Notes: a model not told the origin generated them from the sequence alone. DNA of 5,719 nucleotides from JAMIFN01 sp964608575 (GCA_964608575.1 CAZSPW010000107.1:1-5719), one strand, 5' to 3'; numbered from the stretch's first letter, positions 1-5,526 are shown. Program-made: numbers and translations.

Positions 1-134
1 GTTTCGTCCTCATAACGCAGGGGCAGATGCAGGGCAAAGTCCAGATCGCTGCGCAGGCCCAGCTTGTGTAGCGCCTTTTGCAAGGCACTGGGGGCTTTGG
101 TGGCGGATTTTTTAGCACCGGGCTGAGGCTGCAT
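1..134 (-). CDS. recG: ATP-dependent DNA helicase RecG, N-terminal fragment (runs off left edge)
   Basis: Only the first 44 codons lie in the window; the gene continues past position 1. The visible protein starts MQPQPGAKKSATKAPSALQK and ends in LDFALHLPLRYEDE. The LHLPLRYED stretch is the characteristic start of the RecG wedge-domain region, where RecG proteins have a 'DLLFHLPxRYED' type motif. RecG is a superfamily 2 helicase of roughly 680-730 residues that remodels stalled replication forks and Holliday junctions in the cytoplasm. The helicase motifs are outside the window, so the call rests on this short motif. The ATG at 134-132 is the first possible start: an in-frame TGA lies four codons upstream. 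It is preceded by a weak GAAGA at normal distance. The start lies inside the 3' end of the YdeI-like gene (23-nt overlap), which suggests translational coupling. Confidence 0.8.
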   Translation of the reverse strand, partial: MQPQPGAKKSATKAPSALQKALHKLGLRSDLDFALHLPLRYEDE

Positions 135-366
135 GGCGCATCTTCATATATACGCCACCAGCTTGCAGCTCCTCTAGCATTTGCGCCAGGCGCTTAGCTT
201 GGGTCGCTGGCAATTTGGCGCGTGTGATCCAAGCGATGTAATCGTTTTGCTGGTAAGCAGGGCGAGCTTGGTAACTGGACAAAAGGCCGCGCTCTTGTAG
301 GGCTTCCAACACCCAACTAGGCATGGGCTGCTTCGCGCGTTTGAGTTTAGAAAAATCTGTTTTCAT
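112..366 (-). CDS. YdeI/OmpD-associated (OmdA-like) family small protein
   Basis: The protein has 84 residues and no signal peptide or membrane segment. Residues about 18-75 match the pattern of the small YdeI/OmpD-associated ('bacteriocin-protection') domain: WVLEALQERGLL, then RPAYQQNDYIAWITRAKLPA, then KRLAQMLEELQAGGVYMKM. The YIxWIxxAKxPxTxxKRLxxML core is what identifies it. The domain's biochemical role is not established, and the family name comes from phenotypes of longer homologues, so no activity should be assumed. A good ribosome binding site (GAGGA at 371-375, five bases before the ATG) supports this start. The last few residues (ASARC) come from the stretch shared with the recG start and are probably not part of the conserved domain. 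The gene sits 62 nt downstream of fabD on the same strand and may be cotranscribed with fabD and recG. Confidence 0.72.
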   Translation of the reverse strand: MKTDFSKLKRAKQPMPSWVLEALQERGLLSSYQARPAYQQNDYIAWITRAKLPATQAKRLAQMLEELQAGGVYMKMRHAASARC

Positions 367-428
367 ATTTTCCTCGCTTGCAAGCCAAGCTTCACCCTAA
401 GCTCGCCCCCAGAAAAAGAGAGCGGCGC

Positions 429-1370
429 TTAAACCGCCAACGCCGCCTTGACTTCTGCCAGCGTTGCAGGATCCAGCAAGTTCAGCGCAGCCAGCTCAGG
501 GCTGATGCGTTTGACCATGCCCGCCAAGGCTTTGCCTGGGCCGCATTCGACGATGGTGTTCACGCCCCGCGCTTGCATGGCTTGCACGCATTCGACCCAG
601 CGCACGGGGCCGGCGGCTTGGCGCACCAGCGCGTCTTTGATGCGGGCGGCGTCAGTCTCCACCGCCACATCGATATTGTTCAGCACTGGGATTTGCGGCG
701 CGGCCAGTTGTAAATCGGCTAGCGCGGCTTGCAGTTTGACGGCGGCGGGCTGCATCAGGCTAGAGTGAAAAGGCGCAGATACGGGCAGGGGCAAAGCGCG
801 TTTGGCACCTGCGGCTTTCAAATCCGCGCAGGCTTTTTCTACGCCCGCTTTGGTGCCGGCAATCACGGTTTGGCCGGGGTCGTTGAAGTTCACGGCTTCG
901 GCCACTTCGCCCGTGCCGGCGCTGCTTTGCGCGCAGATTTCTTTCACCTTTTCAGCGTCTAAACCCAAAATCGCGGCCATAGCGCCCACGCCCACGGGCA
1001 CGGCCTCTTGCATGGCAGCAGCGCGCAGGCGCACCAAGGGCACGGCTTGCGCCAGCGTCAATACGCCAGATGCCACCAGCGCGGTGTATTCGCCCAGCGA
1101 ATGGCCGGCGACGATGGTGGGCGCAGCGCCGCCTTCGGCCAGCCAAGCGCGGTAGGCGGCGATGCCGGCTACCAACATGACGGGCTGGGTGTTGGTGGTG
1201 AGCGCCAGCTCTTCTTTACTGCCTTGGGCAATGAGCTTGGCCACATCTTGGCCGAGGGCGTCGCTGGATTCTTGCAATACGGCTTTGACGACGGGGTTGT
1301 CGCCCCAGGCGTCCAACATACCAGGGGATTGCGAGCCTTGGCCGGGGAATACGAATGCGAAATTGCTCAT
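429..1370 (-). CDS. fabD: Malonyl-CoA:acyl-carrier-protein transacylase FabD
   Basis: This enzyme moves the malonyl group from CoA to holo-ACP, supplying the extender unit for type II fatty acid synthesis in the cytoplasm. The 313-residue length is normal for bacterial FabD (E. coli about 309). Landmarks are the FPGQGSQ oxyanion loop at residues 8-14 (Q11), the nucleophile elbow GHSLG at 89-93 with S91 as the acylated serine, R116 in LVRLRAAAMQ (the malonate carboxylate-binding Arg), the catalytic His H202 in SAPFH, and Q251 before AAGPVRW. The ferredoxin-like small subdomain falls roughly at 125-195. All catalytic residues are present. The ATG at 1370 has AAGGA about eight bases upstream (1381-1385). 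What is odd is the context: none of plsX, fabH, fabG or acpP is adjacent, although fabD usually sits among them in proteobacteria. A REP-like palindrome pair lies just upstream. Confidence 0.96.
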   Translation of the reverse strand: MSNFAFVFPGQGSQSPGMLDAWGDNPVVKAVLQESSDALGQDVAKLIAQGSKEELALTTNTQPVMLVAGIAAYRAWLAEGGAAPTIVAGHSLGEYTALVASGVLTLAQAVPLVRLRAAAMQEAVPVGVGAMAAILGLDAEKVKEICAQSSAGTGEVAEAVNFNDPGQTVIAGTKAGVEKACADLKAAGAKRALPLPVSAPFHSSLMQPAAVKLQAALADLQLAAPQIPVLNNIDVAVETDAARIKDALVRQAAGPVRWVECVQAMQARGVNTIVECGPGKALAGMVKRISPELAALNLLDPATLAEVKAALAV

Positions 1371-1380
1371 GGTGGATGTC

Positions 1381-1385
1381 CTTGA
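1381..1385 (-). promoter_or_regulatory. Ribosome binding site of fabD
   Basis: On the minus strand AAGGA lies about eight to ten bases before the ATG ending at 1370. It supports the assigned start of FabD, which also matches the expected MxxFAFVFPGQGSQ N-terminus. Confidence 0.6.
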
Positions 1386-1406
1386 TGGGGAAGTGTGCGG
1401 GCTTGG

Positions 1407-1463
1407 TAGGTCGGGTTTTAACCCGACGAGGACAGCGTCTGAGTCGGACTGAAGTCCGACCTA
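1407..1463. repeat. REP/BIME-like pair of palindromes between the isomerase gene and fabD
   Basis: Two perfect 8-bp stem-loops lie 15 nt apart. The first has arms GTCGGGTT (1410-1417) and AACCCGAC (1420-1427) with a TT loop. The second has arms GTCGGACT (1443-1450) and AGTCCGAC (1453-1460) with a GA loop. The whole unit is bounded by an outer inverted repeat, TAGGTCGG (1407-1414) and CCGACCTA (1456-1463), so the two palindromes are in head-to-head arrangement, as in a bacterial interspersed mosaic element. The GTAGGTCGG...CCGAC pattern resembles REP-type intergenic repeats common in proteobacteria, from memory and unverified. It lies after the isomerase stop and before the fabD ribosome binding site, so it could attenuate transcription or stabilise upstream mRNA. 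Only one unit is visible here, so its repeated nature in the genome is inferred. Confidence 0.7.
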
Positions 1464-1490
1464 TAGAGGCTGAATTTTTGGGTGGTGGTT

Positions 1491-1874
1491 TTAATGCTTG
1501 CGCATATCTTCCGGCCCCCAGTAGGCGCGCATACTGGTGAACTGGCCTTGCTCGTTGAAAGTCATGACATCAATCACGCTGATGGTCATCAGGCCGCCCC
1601 AATCGAGCGTGACTTCAAACGCCATGGCGGCGGAATCGCTGTGCGAAGTGCGTATCGGCGCACTCAATTTCAGTTGTGCTTTGGTTTGCAAAGAGCCTTT
1701 ATAAAACTCTTCGATGGCGGCTTTACCCGTGATGATTTTGCCGCTGCCCACAGGGTCTTCGATGGTGGCATCGTCGGCGTAAAGCGCCACTACGCCTGCC
1801 AGATCGCCGGCGTTCATGCGGTCGATATAGGCTTGCATAGCCGTGCGTTTATTGGTGTTGCTGCAATGGGGCAT
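1491..1874 (-). CDS. Ketosteroid-isomerase-like (steroid delta-isomerase family) NTF2-fold protein
   Basis: The protein has 127 residues, the usual size of a single-domain bacterial delta5-3-ketosteroid isomerase. It aligns by eye with the Comamonas testosteroni enzyme over most of its length, for example YIDRMNAGDLAGVVALYADD, then ATIEDPVG, then GKAAIEEFYKGSL, then SVIDVMTFNEQGQFTSMRA. The three residues central to catalysis in that enzyme (Tyr14, Asp38, Asp99) correspond here to Y16, D40 and D102, so the active site looks complete. The classical reaction moves a C=C bond from the beta,gamma to the alpha,beta position of a 3-ketosteroid, but many family members have unknown substrates. No steroid catabolic gene is nearby, so the substrate is not assigned. 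The ATG at 1874 has a strong AAGGAG site (1881-1886). lysA lies upstream on the same strand across an 87-nt gap holding repeat copy A. fabD follows downstream after the double palindrome. Confidence 0.8.
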   Translation of the reverse strand: MPHCSNTNKRTAMQAYIDRMNAGDLAGVVALYADDATIEDPVGSGKIITGKAAIEEFYKGSLQTKAQLKLSAPIRTSHSDSAAMAFEVTLDWGGLMTISVIDVMTFNEQGQFTSMRAYWGPEDMRKH

Positions 1875-1880
1875 GGTGTC

Positions 1881-1886
1881 TCCTTT
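1881..1886 (-). promoter_or_regulatory. Strong ribosome binding site of the isomerase-like gene
   Basis: AAGGAG on the minus strand, six bases before the ATG at 1874-1872. It favours this start over the internal Met13 and indicates good translation independent of lysA. Confidence 0.7.
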
Positions 1887-1901
1887 AGGTTTAATTTCAA
1901 T

Positions 1902-1954
1902 AGCTGCTCAGGCAGATTTGGCGGCCTAAATGGCCAAAAACATGCCTAAAAATA
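1902..1954 (-). repeat. 53-nt dispersed intergenic element, copy A
   Basis: Read on the minus strand, this stretch matches 5581-5633 (plus strand) over its full 53 nt with no gap. A 14-nt block TATTTTTAGGCATG is identical. A 13-nt centre has diverged (6 of 13 match). A 26-nt block beginning AGGCCGC and ending GAGCAGCT differs at one base. In all, 45 of 53 positions are identical, and similarity stops abruptly at both ends. TTAGGCA in the first block (1943-1949) can pair with TGCCTGA in the second (1908-1914), giving seven base pairs with one wobble around the variable centre. It begins 7 nt after the lysA stop and ends 27 nt before the isomerase start. Function unknown; it could be a terminator, a REP-like element or a miniature mobile remnant. 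Confidence 0.75.
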
Positions 1955-1961
1955 GCACACA

Positions 1962-3242
1962 TTACAGCAGGATTTCGCCTGCCATTTGCGCGGCATAGCT
2001 CTCGCGCTGGCGGATGATGTGTACCGCCTTGCCGTCCACCAGCAGCTCCACCGCGCGGCCACGGGTGTTGTAATTGCTGGCCATGCTCATGCAGTAAGCG
2101 CCTGCGGAACACACCGCTAGCACATCGCCTGCTTGCACGGCCAAGCTGCGTTCGCGCCCCAGCCAGTCGCCGCTTTCGCATACGGGGCCGACGACATCAT
2201 AGACAGCCAAAGCAGCGCCAGTGTTGGCTTGCAGGGGCAATATATGGTGGTAAGCCTCGTACATGGCGGGGCGGGGCAGGTCGTTCATGGCGGCATCGAC
2301 AATGCAGAAGTTTTTTTCTTCGCCTTGCTTCAAATACTGCACTTCGGTCAGGCACACGCCTGCATTGCCCACCAGTGAACGGCCAGGCTCCACCACAAAG
2401 CCCCGTTCGCCATAGCCGCGCGCATCGCATTTGGCCAAAATGGCAGCCCACAGCGCATCCGCCGCAGGTGGGGTTTCGTCTTTGTATTGAATACCCAAGC
2501 CGCCGCCAAAGTCGATGTGTTCTAGGGCAATGCCCTTGGCTTCGATGGCGGCAACTAAATCGAGCACCTTGTCCACCGCTTCCAGATAAGGCGCAATTTG
2601 CGTGATTTGCGAGCCGATATGGCAATCTATGCCTTTGACGGCTATGCCGGGCAGGCTGGCGGCTAATTGATAGGTGGCCAAGGCTTCTTCGTGTGCAATG
2701 CCGAATTTATTGGCTTTCAGCCCAGTGGAAATATAGGGGTGGGTTTTGGCATCCACATTGGGGTTGACGCGGATGCTAATCGGCGCAGTTTTGCCCATGT
2801 CCGTGGCGACTTCGCTCAATACATGCAGCTCGGCTATGCTTTCCACATTGAAGCAATGGATGCCTACTTCCAGCGCATAACGCATCTCGGCGCGGGTTTT
2901 GCCCACACCTGAAAACACGATTTTGTCAGCTGCTGCGCCAGCTTTCAGCGCGCGCATGATTTCGCCTTGCGATACGGTATCAAAACCGCAACCGGCTTTG
3001 GCCAGCAATTGCAAAATGGCCAAATGGCTATTGGCCTTGAGGGCGTAGCAAATCAAGGCTTTGCGCCCAGCCAAGCCTTTTTGGTAAGCCGCCAGCGCCG
3101 CCAGAATGCTGGCTTTGCTATAGGCAAACAGTGGTGTGCCGTATTGCGCGGCCAGGTCCGCTAGGCGCACGCCTTCTAAAAATAATTGCCCATTTTCTTG
3201 ATGCAAAAACGGCGCGCCTGGCAGGGTGGTGATGGTGCTCAT
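1962..3242 (-). CDS. lysA: Diaminopimelate decarboxylase LysA
   Basis: This PLP enzyme decarboxylates meso-diaminopimelate to L-lysine, the last step of the DAP pathway, in the cytoplasm. It also draws on the peptidoglycan precursor pool. The 426-residue length is typical (E. coli 420). It is a fold-III decarboxylase. The N-terminal alanine-racemase-type barrel carries the PLP lysine K69 in YALKAN. HIGSQI at 208-213 and the phosphate-binding FGGGLG at 245-250 follow, then EPGRSLVG at 285-292. The C-terminal beta domain carries CESGD at 355-359 (C355, the active-site cysteine contributed across the dimer), AGAY at 380-383 and SNYN at 389-392. All expected residues are present. The ATG at 3242 has no clear Shine-Dalgarno sequence, but the lptM stop is only 9 nt upstream, so translation is probably coupled to lptM. 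The lptM-lysA pair is a frequent arrangement in proteobacteria. Confidence 0.97.
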   Translation of the reverse strand: MSTITTLPGAPFLHQENGQLFLEGVRLADLAAQYGTPLFAYSKASILAALAAYQKGLAGRKALICYALKANSHLAILQLLAKAGCGFDTVSQGEIMRALKAGAAADKIVFSGVGKTRAEMRYALEVGIHCFNVESIAELHVLSEVATDMGKTAPISIRVNPNVDAKTHPYISTGLKANKFGIAHEEALATYQLAASLPGIAVKGIDCHIGSQITQIAPYLEAVDKVLDLVAAIEAKGIALEHIDFGGGLGIQYKDETPPAADALWAAILAKCDARGYGERGFVVEPGRSLVGNAGVCLTEVQYLKQGEEKNFCIVDAAMNDLPRPAMYEAYHHILPLQANTGAALAVYDVVGPVCESGDWLGRERSLAVQAGDVLAVCSAGAYCMSMASNYNTRGRAVELLVDGKAVHIIRQRESYAAQMAGEILL

Positions 3243-3251
3243 AAGAAAAAT

Positions 3252-3410
3252 TCAAGGTTGTTGAGGCGCTGCCGTGTTGGCATTTTTCGTGGTGGTGGTG
3301 TTGGGCGCAGTATCAGGTAGATACAGCGGGCCTTTTTGCCCGCAGGCGCTGAGGCTGCTAAGGCTGATAAGACTGGCGAGCAAAGCGCCAAGGGGCAAGA
3401 GTTTTTTCAT
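3252..3410 (-). CDS. lptM: LptM (YifL-type) small outer-membrane lipoprotein
   Basis: A 52-residue lipoprotein. The signal peptide MKKLLPLGALLASLISLSS leads into the lipobox L20-S21-A22-C23, with C23 the lipidated cysteine. The mature protein begins CGQKGPLYLP, the hallmark of the LptM/YifL family, and ends in a low-complexity Thr/Asn/Ala/Pro/Gln tail (TTTTKNANTAAPQQP). LptM assists oxidative maturation of the LptD/LptE LPS translocon at the outer membrane in enterobacteria; I infer the same role here. The reading frame extends upstream to a GTG at 3443, but that would put RRCPLLQSAT before the signal peptide, so the ATG at 3410 is preferred. lysA follows after 9 nt. The start is only eight bases from a promoter-like TACAAT, so the mRNA may be nearly leaderless. 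Confidence 0.88.
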   Translation of the reverse strand: MKKLLPLGALLASLISLSSLSACGQKGPLYLPDTAPNTTTTKNANTAAPQQP

Positions 3411-3418
3411 AGTTGCGG

Positions 3419-3424
3419 ATTGTA
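3419..3424 (-). promoter_or_regulatory. Candidate sigma-70 -10 box for lptM-lysA
   Basis: TACAAT on the minus strand (one mismatch to TATAAT). The -35 region is poor: a TTGTGC lies 15 nt further upstream. Only eight bases separate the box from the lptM ATG, so transcription would start within about three bases of the start codon. This is plausible but based on a single good hexamer. Confidence 0.4.
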
Positions 3425-3448
3425 AAAGAGGGCAGCGGCGCACAAGGC

Positions 3449-3477
3449 CTTGAAAACCTGCGCAGCCGCCCTATGTA
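3449..3477 (+). promoter_or_regulatory. Heat-shock (RpoH, sigma-32) promoter of htpG
   Basis: The -35 element CTTGAAA (3449-3455) is a perfect match to the sigma-32 consensus. After a 13-nt spacer comes CCCTATGTA (3469-3477), which differs from the CCCCATnTA consensus at one position. Transcription should begin near 3483-3486, giving a leader of about 32-35 nt before the htpG ATG at 3518. htpG is a classic RpoH-regulon gene, so element, spacing and target agree. The -35 box overlaps a 10-bp palindrome CAAGGCCTTG (3443-3452). No CIRCE (HrcA operator) is present. Confidence 0.85.
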
Positions 3478-3480
3478 AAT

Positions 3481-3499
3481 GGGGTTTTGTTTTAACCCT
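3481..3499 (+). other. Small hairpin in the predicted htpG 5' leader
   Basis: GGGGTT (3481-3486) can pair with AACCCT (3494-3499): five Watson-Crick pairs plus one G-T, with a seven-base T-rich loop. It overlaps the predicted transcription start, so part of the left arm may be missing from the mRNA. It could influence leader stability but does not cover the start codon. Confidence 0.3.
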
Positions 3500-3517
3500 A
3501 GACCATAGATATCCATC

Positions 3518-5407
3518 ATGAGCCAAACCCATGCTTTTCAGGCCGAAGTGGCCCAACTTTTGCACCTCGTGACCCATGCCCTGTATTCGAATAAAGAAAT
3601 TTTTCTGCGCGAGCTGATCTCCAATGCCTCTGATGCCTGCGACAAACTGCGTTTTGAAGCCCTGAACAACGAAGCCCTATACGAAGGCCAGAGCGAGCTG
3701 CGCGTGCGCATCAGTGCCGACGAAAAAGCCCGCACCATCACGCTGGATGACAACGGCATAGGCATGAGCGCCGAAGAAGCGATTGCGAATCTGGGCACTA
3801 TCGCTAAAAGTGGCACCAAAGACTTTATGAGCCGCCTGAGCGACAGCCAAAAAGGTGACGCGCAAGAGCAAGGCCAGCTCATCGGGCAGTTTGGCGTGGG
3901 CTTTTATTCGGGCTTTATCGTGGCCGACAAAATCACGGTGGAAAGCCGCCGTGCAGGTTTGTCAGCCGATCAAGGCGTGCGCTGGGAGAGCAGCGGCACG
4001 GGCGATTTTGCGACTGAAACCATCAATAAAGCCGAACGCGGCACGCGCATCACCCTGCATTTGCGTGAAGATGCGACGGAGTTTGCCGGCAGCTGGAAGC
4101 TGCGCGACATCATCAAACGCTATGCGGAACATATCAGCCTGCCCATTCAGTTAGAAAAACAAGAATGGCAAGAAGGCAAAAACGAGGGCGAGCCAGGCCA
4201 AATGGTGAAAACGGGCGAATGGGAAACCGTGAACCAAGCCACTGCACTGTGGACACGCAATAAAAAAGACATCACGCCTGAGCAATACGAAGATTTTTAC
4301 CAGCAAATCAGCCACGATTTTGCTAAACCGCTGGCTTGGAGCCATAACCGCGTAGAAGGCAGCACCGAATACACGCAATTGCTGTATTTGCCCGCTGCTG
4401 CGCCTTTTGATCTGTATAACCGCGAACGCAAAGCTGGGGTCAAGCTCTATGTGAAGCGCGTTTTCATCATGGACGATGCCGAAAGCCTGTTGCCTGGCTA
4501 TCTGCGCTTTGTCAAAGGCGTGGTGGATTCGGCCGATTTGCCACTCAATGTCAGCCGTGAGCTGCTGCAAGAAAGCCGCGATGTCAAAGCCATCCGCGAG
4601 GGCAATACCCGCCGCGTGCTAGGCATGATTGAAGATTTGGCCAAAAATGATGCCGAAAAATTCGCTACTTTCCAAAAAGAATTCGGCGCTGTGTTGAAAG
4701 AAGGCCTAGGGGAAGACTACGCTAATAAAGAACGCATAGCCAAGCTGCTGCGTTTTCATACCAGCACACAAACCGAATTGAGCAGCTTGGAAGACTACAA
4801 ATCCCGCATGAAAGAGGGACAAGAAGCGATTTATTACCTGACGGCTGAGACCTTGGCCGCGGCCAAAAACAGCCCGCAGCTGGAGCTGTTCAAGAAAAAA
4901 GGCATTGAGGTGCTGCTGCTGGCCGACCGTGTGGACGAGTGGGCCATGGCGCAGCTGCCCGAATTCGACGGTAGCCCGCTGCAATCCATCGCCAAAGGCC
5001 AGGTCGATTTGGGTAAGCTGCAAGACGCAGAAGAAAAGCAAAAAGCCGAAGAAGCCAGCACTGCGCTCAAACCCGTACTGGACAAACTGAAAGAAACGCT
5101 CAAAGACCAAGCCGCCGATGTGCGCGTGACCACGCGGCTGGTGGATTCGCCCGCCTGCCTGGTGGTGGAAGATCACGGCATCAGCCTGCAGTTGCAACGC
5201 CTGCTCAAGCAAGCTGGCCAGGCCGCGCCTGATAGCAAGCCTATTTTGGAAATCAACCCCGAGCACGCTTTGGTGAAAAAACTCGATGGCAGCGCGCAAT
5301 TTGAGGATTTGGCGCACATCCTGTTTGATCAGGCCTTGCTAGCCGAAGGCGGCCTGCCGGCAGACCCCGCAGCCTATGTGCGCCGCGTGAATGCGCTGTT
5401 GGTCTAA
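3518..5407 (+). CDS. htpG: Molecular chaperone HtpG (bacterial Hsp90)
   Basis: An ATP-dependent homodimeric cytosolic chaperone that remodels client proteins with DnaK during stress. At 629 residues it is full length (E. coli 624). The N-terminal GHKL ATPase domain (about 1-225) carries catalytic E32 and Mg-binding N36 in RELISNASDA, nucleotide-binding D78 in DDNGIGM, the lid region GTIAKSGTK at 93-101 and GQFGVGFYS at 123-131. The middle domain (about 230-500) has R347 in LPLNVSRELL, the arginine that reaches the ATP. The C-terminal dimerisation domain follows from about 515, after a Lys/Glu-rich linker (DAEEKQKAEEA). There is no MEEVD tail, as expected for bacteria. The start fits family alignments (HAFQAEVAQLLHL near the N-terminus), although no real Shine-Dalgarno sequence precedes it. 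A sigma-32 type promoter lies directly upstream, and lptM is divergent. Confidence 0.98.
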   Translation: MSQTHAFQAEVAQLLHLVTHALYSNKEIFLRELISNASDACDKLRFEALNNEALYEGQSELRVRISADEKARTITLDDNGIGMSAEEAIANLGTIAKSGTKDFMSRLSDSQKGDAQEQGQLIGQFGVGFYSGFIVADKITVESRRAGLSADQGVRWESSGTGDFATETINKAERGTRITLHLREDATEFAGSWKLRDIIKRYAEHISLPIQLEKQEWQEGKNEGEPGQMVKTGEWETVNQATALWTRNKKDITPEQYEDFYQQISHDFAKPLAWSHNRVEGSTEYTQLLYLPAAAPFDLYNRERKAGVKLYVKRVFIMDDAESLLPGYLRFVKGVVDSADLPLNVSRELLQESRDVKAIREGNTRRVLGMIEDLAKNDAEKFATFQKEFGAVLKEGLGEDYANKERIAKLLRFHTSTQTELSSLEDYKSRMKEGQEAIYYLTAETLAAAKNSPQLELFKKKGIEVLLLADRVDEWAMAQLPEFDGSPLQSIAKGQVDLGKLQDAEEKQKAEEASTALKPVLDKLKETLKDQAADVRVTTRLVDSPACLVVEDHGISLQLQRLLKQAGQAAPDSKPILEINPEHALVKKLDGSAQFEDLAHILFDQALLAEGGLPADPAAYVRRVNALLV

Positions 5408-5437
5408 GCTTGGGCGGCGGGCAATCCAGGCGCTCAC

Positions 5438-5460
5438 TCCTTCCCCCTTTGGGGGAGGGA
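5438..5460 (+). terminator. GC-rich hairpin downstream of htpG, candidate terminator
   Basis: Ten base pairs with a TTT loop: TCCTTCCCCC (5438-5447) pairs with GGGGGAGGGA (5451-5460), including one G-T pair. It starts 31 nt after the htpG stop. The following sequence (ATAAAGCTTG) has no T-run, so it is not a textbook intrinsic terminator. It may instead protect the 3' end or be an intergenic palindromic repeat. The G-T pair becomes A-C on the other strand, so the structure favours plus-strand RNA. Confidence 0.45.
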
Positions 5461-5526
5461 ATAAAGCTTGCAATGATTCCAAAAAAGGTATTCATCCATG
5501 CCGGAACCTAGGTTTTTGCCGATTTC

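Noticed and set aside
387..403. AGCTT/AAGCT stem-loop between fabD and the YdeI-like gene as a terminator
   Set aside because: Only five base pairs, weak, and not followed by a T-run in the direction of transcription. The genes may well be cotranscribed.
1482..1949. A 155-codon plus-strand frame across the isomerase-like gene
   Set aside because: It is antisense to a gene with an intact catalytic triad and a strong ribosome binding site. The translation resembles no family known to me.
3411..3443. Upstream GTG start for lptM at 3443
   Set aside because: It would add RRCPLLQSAT before a normal lipoprotein signal peptide. The ATG at 3410 gives the expected MKKLL start.
3481..3517. htpG leader as an RNA thermometer (ROSE or fourU type)
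   Set aside because: There is no Shine-Dalgarno sequence to be masked, and the hairpin does not reach the start codon.
4275..4288. GCCTGAGCA in htpG as a third copy of the 53-nt element
   Set aside because: The match is limited to nine bases in conserved coding sequence (TPEQY), with none of the rest of the element.
4706..5317. A 203-codon minus-strand frame within htpG
   Set aside because: It is a shadow of htpG. Its Phe/Gln/Leu-rich translation is what antisense of Lys/Glu/Gln-rich coding sequence produces, and it has no start signal or domain pattern.
5253..5495. An 80-codon minus-strand frame starting in the htpG downstream region and running into the htpG 3' end
   Set aside because: Most of it is antisense to the conserved C-terminal domain of HtpG. 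The translation is Pro/Arg-rich without recognisable motifs, and no ribosome binding site precedes its ATG.
5473..5511. Short plus-strand frame MIPKKVFIHAGT after htpG
   Set aside because: Only 12 codons, no ribosome binding site and no recognisable homology; most likely chance.
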